Source of the DNA: Fodinibius salsisoli
Lineage (GTDB): Bacteria; Bacteroidota; Rhodothermia; Balneolales; Balneolaceae
Direction of reading: 5' to 3'
DNA length: 64,000 bases
Assembly: GCF_026229185.1 (NCBI RefSeq)
Contig: NZ_JAGGJA010000005.1
Location: 1-64,000 of the forward strand
Position 1 is the first letter of the stretch. Every line of letters begins with the position of its first letter. Below the pieces are notes generated by a model. It searched no databases. It was not told where the DNA came from and saw only the letters and a list, made by a program, of their open reading frames with translations. The position numbers and the translations under genes are program-made. This document shows positions 62,253-64,000 of this stretch, in pieces.

Positions 62253-62306
62253 TTGTAAATATAGCTGTACCACTTTTTGAAAGTATAGGACAGCTGGATT
62301 AAAAAC

Positions 62307-62846
62307 ATGCTGGAATCAGTAGAAGACCAGTATATAAAGGTTGGGCAAATAGCCCGGTCTCATGGCGTACAGGGGGAAGTGTTAATTATTCCCGAACTGT
62401 ATGCTCCAACACTTTTTGATGTTCTTGATCTGGTTCGTATTGAAGATGCCAGAGGGGATTTGCTCCCTGCTCGAATTGAGTCGGTTCGGGTGCAAGAAAA
62501 AAACAATCGGCTTTCGTTCTTTGTAAAATTTGAGCACATAACTGATCGTACACAGGCAGATACACTCAAACAATTTGCTGTATTCGCTGAGCGCGAGACA
62601 GTAAGTCAGTTTGTGGGTGAAGAGGATGATTCGGAAAGTCTGTTATCATACAGCGTTATAGTTGGTGATAATCAGATCGGTACAGTAGCGGGCATTATTG
62701 ATAACCCCGCCCATCCTATTTTGGACGTTCGGACGACCGAGCAAGACCAACTGCTTATTCCTTGTGTTGAGGAATATATTGTGGATGTTGATGAAGATAA
62801 ACAACAGATACAGTGCAAAAACCTGGATCAATTAACCAAGTTATAA
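62307..62846 (+). CDS. rimM: Ribosome maturation factor RimM
   Basis: RimM helps assemble the 30S head with S19. The 179-residue protein has the N-terminal barrel with YIKVGQIARSHGVQGEVLII, LPARIESVRVQEKNNRLSFF, and the C-terminal PRC-barrel with LLSYSVIVGDNQIGTVAGII, HPILDV and LLIPCVEEYIVDVDEDKQQI. The length fits the family. It is three bases from trmD, which begins with MRIDIISAVPQ. Confidence 0.92.
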   Translation: MLESVEDQYIKVGQIARSHGVQGEVLIIPELYAPTLFDVLDLVRIEDARGDLLPARIESVRVQEKNNRLSFFVKFEHITDRTQADTLKQFAVFAERETVSQFVGEEDDSESLLSYSVIVGDNQIGTVAGIIDNPAHPILDVRTTEQDQLLIPCVEEYIVDVDEDKQQIQCKNLDQLTKL

Positions 62847-62849
62847 CAT

Positions 62850-63539
62850 ATGCGCATTGATATCATATCAGCGGTACCACAAGTGTTGAAAAGCCCGTTA
62901 AGCCACAGTATTGTGGGACGAGCGCGTGATAATGAGCTGGTAGAAATACACACGCATGATTTGCGTGGTTATTCGGAGGATAAGCATAATAAAGTGGATG
63001 ACTATCCTTATGGAGGAGGAGCAGGCATGGTATTGACACCACAGCCTATCTTTTCTTGCATTGAAGAATTGCAAAGCCAGCGTACGTACGATGAAATCAT
63101 TTTTACAGCACCTGATGGTGAGTCGTTTGAGCAGAAAGATGCAAACACACTTTCCGTTCAGAAAAACCTGATGTTTTTATGCGGCCATTACAAAGGAGTC
63201 GATCAGCGAGTGCGAGATACTTTGATCACCCAAACCTACAGCTTAGGTGATTTTGTGCTGTCAGGAGGTGAACTTCCCGCCATGGCAATGGTCGATTCTA
63301 TCGTCCGGTTGCTGCCGGGAGTGCTGGGTGATGCAGAAAGTGCACTAACCGATTCTTTCCAAAATGACCTTTTGGAAGGTCCGGTATATACCCGTCCTGC
63401 GGATTTTAGAGGGATGGAAGTGCCTGCTGTATTGCGATCTGGTGATCATCAAAAAGTGAAAGAATGGCGGCTTACAAAGTCGCTGGAGCGTACAAAGCAA
63501 GTACGTCCTGATATGTACGAGAAATTTCGAAATGAATAG
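62850..63539 (+). CDS. trmD: tRNA (guanine-N1)-methyltransferase
   Basis: TrmD methylates G37 of tRNAs. The 229-residue SPOUT enzyme shows MRIDIISAVPQVLKSPLSHS, DDYPYGGGAGMVLTPQPIFS, LMFLCGHYKGVDQRVRDTLI, YSLGDFVLSGGELPAMAMVD and the C-terminal PVYTRPADFRGMEVP. These include the knot motifs and are typical. It is in the conserved operon and complete. Confidence 0.95.
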   Translation: MRIDIISAVPQVLKSPLSHSIVGRARDNELVEIHTHDLRGYSEDKHNKVDDYPYGGGAGMVLTPQPIFSCIEELQSQRTYDEIIFTAPDGESFEQKDANTLSVQKNLMFLCGHYKGVDQRVRDTLITQTYSLGDFVLSGGELPAMAMVDSIVRLLPGVLGDAESALTDSFQNDLLEGPVYTRPADFRGMEVPAVLRSGDHQKVKEWRLTKSLERTKQVRPDMYEKFRNE

Positions 63540-63554
63540 TAGCAACAATTAATT

Positions 63555-63971
63555 ATGGATAAGTTAAAATTAGCAGAACAAACGATTATAACCGACGAGT
63601 ATCCCGAGTTTAAAACCGGTGATACGGTAAACGTGCACTATAAAGTGCGTGAAGGAGATAAAGAGCGTATTCAGAAATTTGAAGGGCTCGTAATCTCTCG
63701 TCGTGGATCAGGGGCCAACCAGACGTTTATGGTTCGGAAAGTATCAGCCGGAAATATCGGTGTGGAACGTATTTTTCCACTCTTTTCACCATTTATTGCC
63801 AAAATTGAGCTCAAAAAGCAGGGCGATATTAAGCGCTCTAAGCTCTATTACCTCCGTGAACGACAAGGTAAGTCCGCTCGTATCAAGGAGAAGGATCAGA
63901 ATCAGAGCAGGGTTAGAGAGTTAAACCGCGAGGCTGAAGAACGAGCTAAAGCCGCTGATGAAGACGAGTAA
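63555..63971 (+). CDS. rplS: Ribosomal protein L19
   Basis: L19 lies at the 30S-50S interface. The 138-residue protein has the core [60 protein letters not shown] and [21 protein letters not shown] charged C-terminal tail ([14 protein letters not shown]) extends beyond the usual end. It is the last gene of the operon in the window and stops 29 bases before the window end. Confidence 0.95.
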   Translation: MDKLKLAEQTIITDEYPEFKTGDTVNVHYKVREGDKERIQKFEGLVISRRGSGANQTFMVRKVSAGNIGVERIFPLFSPFIAKIELKKQGDIKRSKLYYLRERQGKSARIKEKDQNQSRVRELNREAEERAKAADEDE

Positions 63972-64000
63972 ATACTATTTACTCTTTTAAGGTTTTAAAA

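Noticed and set aside
61913-62308. Serine-rich leftward frame opposite the S16 tail
   Set aside because: It is the mirror of the GAA/GAT-rich acidic codons of rpsP and has no credible start.

Overview
The window looks like chromosome from a Bacteroidota/Rhodothermota-type bacterium, most likely of the Balneolales (moderate confidence at phylum level, low below that). The reasons are the glgB / phosphosulfolactate synthase / short GT5 protein / DUF4270-like lipoprotein / outer-membrane protein / TPR / rho run, a DUF5916 outer-membrane protein, a ribosomal protein S16 with a very long acidic tail, free-standing S23-type four-helix-bundle genes, and several TTG or GTG starts. No rRNA operon is present. 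One tRNA gene (Arg, anticodon TCG) is seen.

Positions 1 to about 9,680 are an accessory island inserted at the 3' end of that tRNA-Arg. Reading from the tRNA leftwards it holds a tyrosine integrase, an unknown partner gene, a MerR/excisionase-like DNA-binding protein, a CI-type repressor facing a leftward operon of small proteins, and a Walker-type replication helicase. Next come ten TCTTAG repeats beside an AT-rich stretch (a probable origin), two small proteins, an XRE/ImmA pair with a perfect palindromic operator, and an E1/ThiF-like enzyme whose 5' end is cut by an IS3-family element. No capsid, tail or terminase gene is visible, so the layout resembles a phage satellite (PICI/P4-like) or another small replicating integrative element. 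Its left end lies outside the window. Two cargo genes are damaged: the ImmA gene has an in-frame TAA and the E1 gene has lost its start.

Positions 9,700 to 31,800 are mostly core genes: a membrane protein, a lipoprotein hydrolase, redox and methyltransferase genes, queA, dinB, glutamate dehydrogenase, and the glycogen/ComA/envelope cluster ending at rho and cutC. Positions 32,000 to 35,440 form a leftward cluster miaA-purS-clpS-purQ-lptB-rhodanese. Positions 35,600 to 48,440 hold a GH20 hexosaminidase, dnaN overlapping a SAM hydroxide adenosyltransferase, argS, radC, DUF5916, AMP nucleosidase and a Nudix hydrolase. Two S23-type four-helix-bundle genes, one intact and one with an in-frame TGA, each sit between inverted repeats directly beside the 3' end of a core gene.

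Positions 49,000 to 64,000 carry a peroxiredoxin, topA, an AT-rich KAP-family membrane NTPase that looks acquired, aat, a large zinc metalloprotease, fabI, and the conserved translation operon ffh - rpsP - rimM - trmD - rplS. The most interesting items are the satellite-like island with its phased origin repeats, the inverted-repeat-flanked S23 units, the anticodon-loop-terminated tRNA fragment at 9886-9924, the KAP NTPase and the S16 extension.
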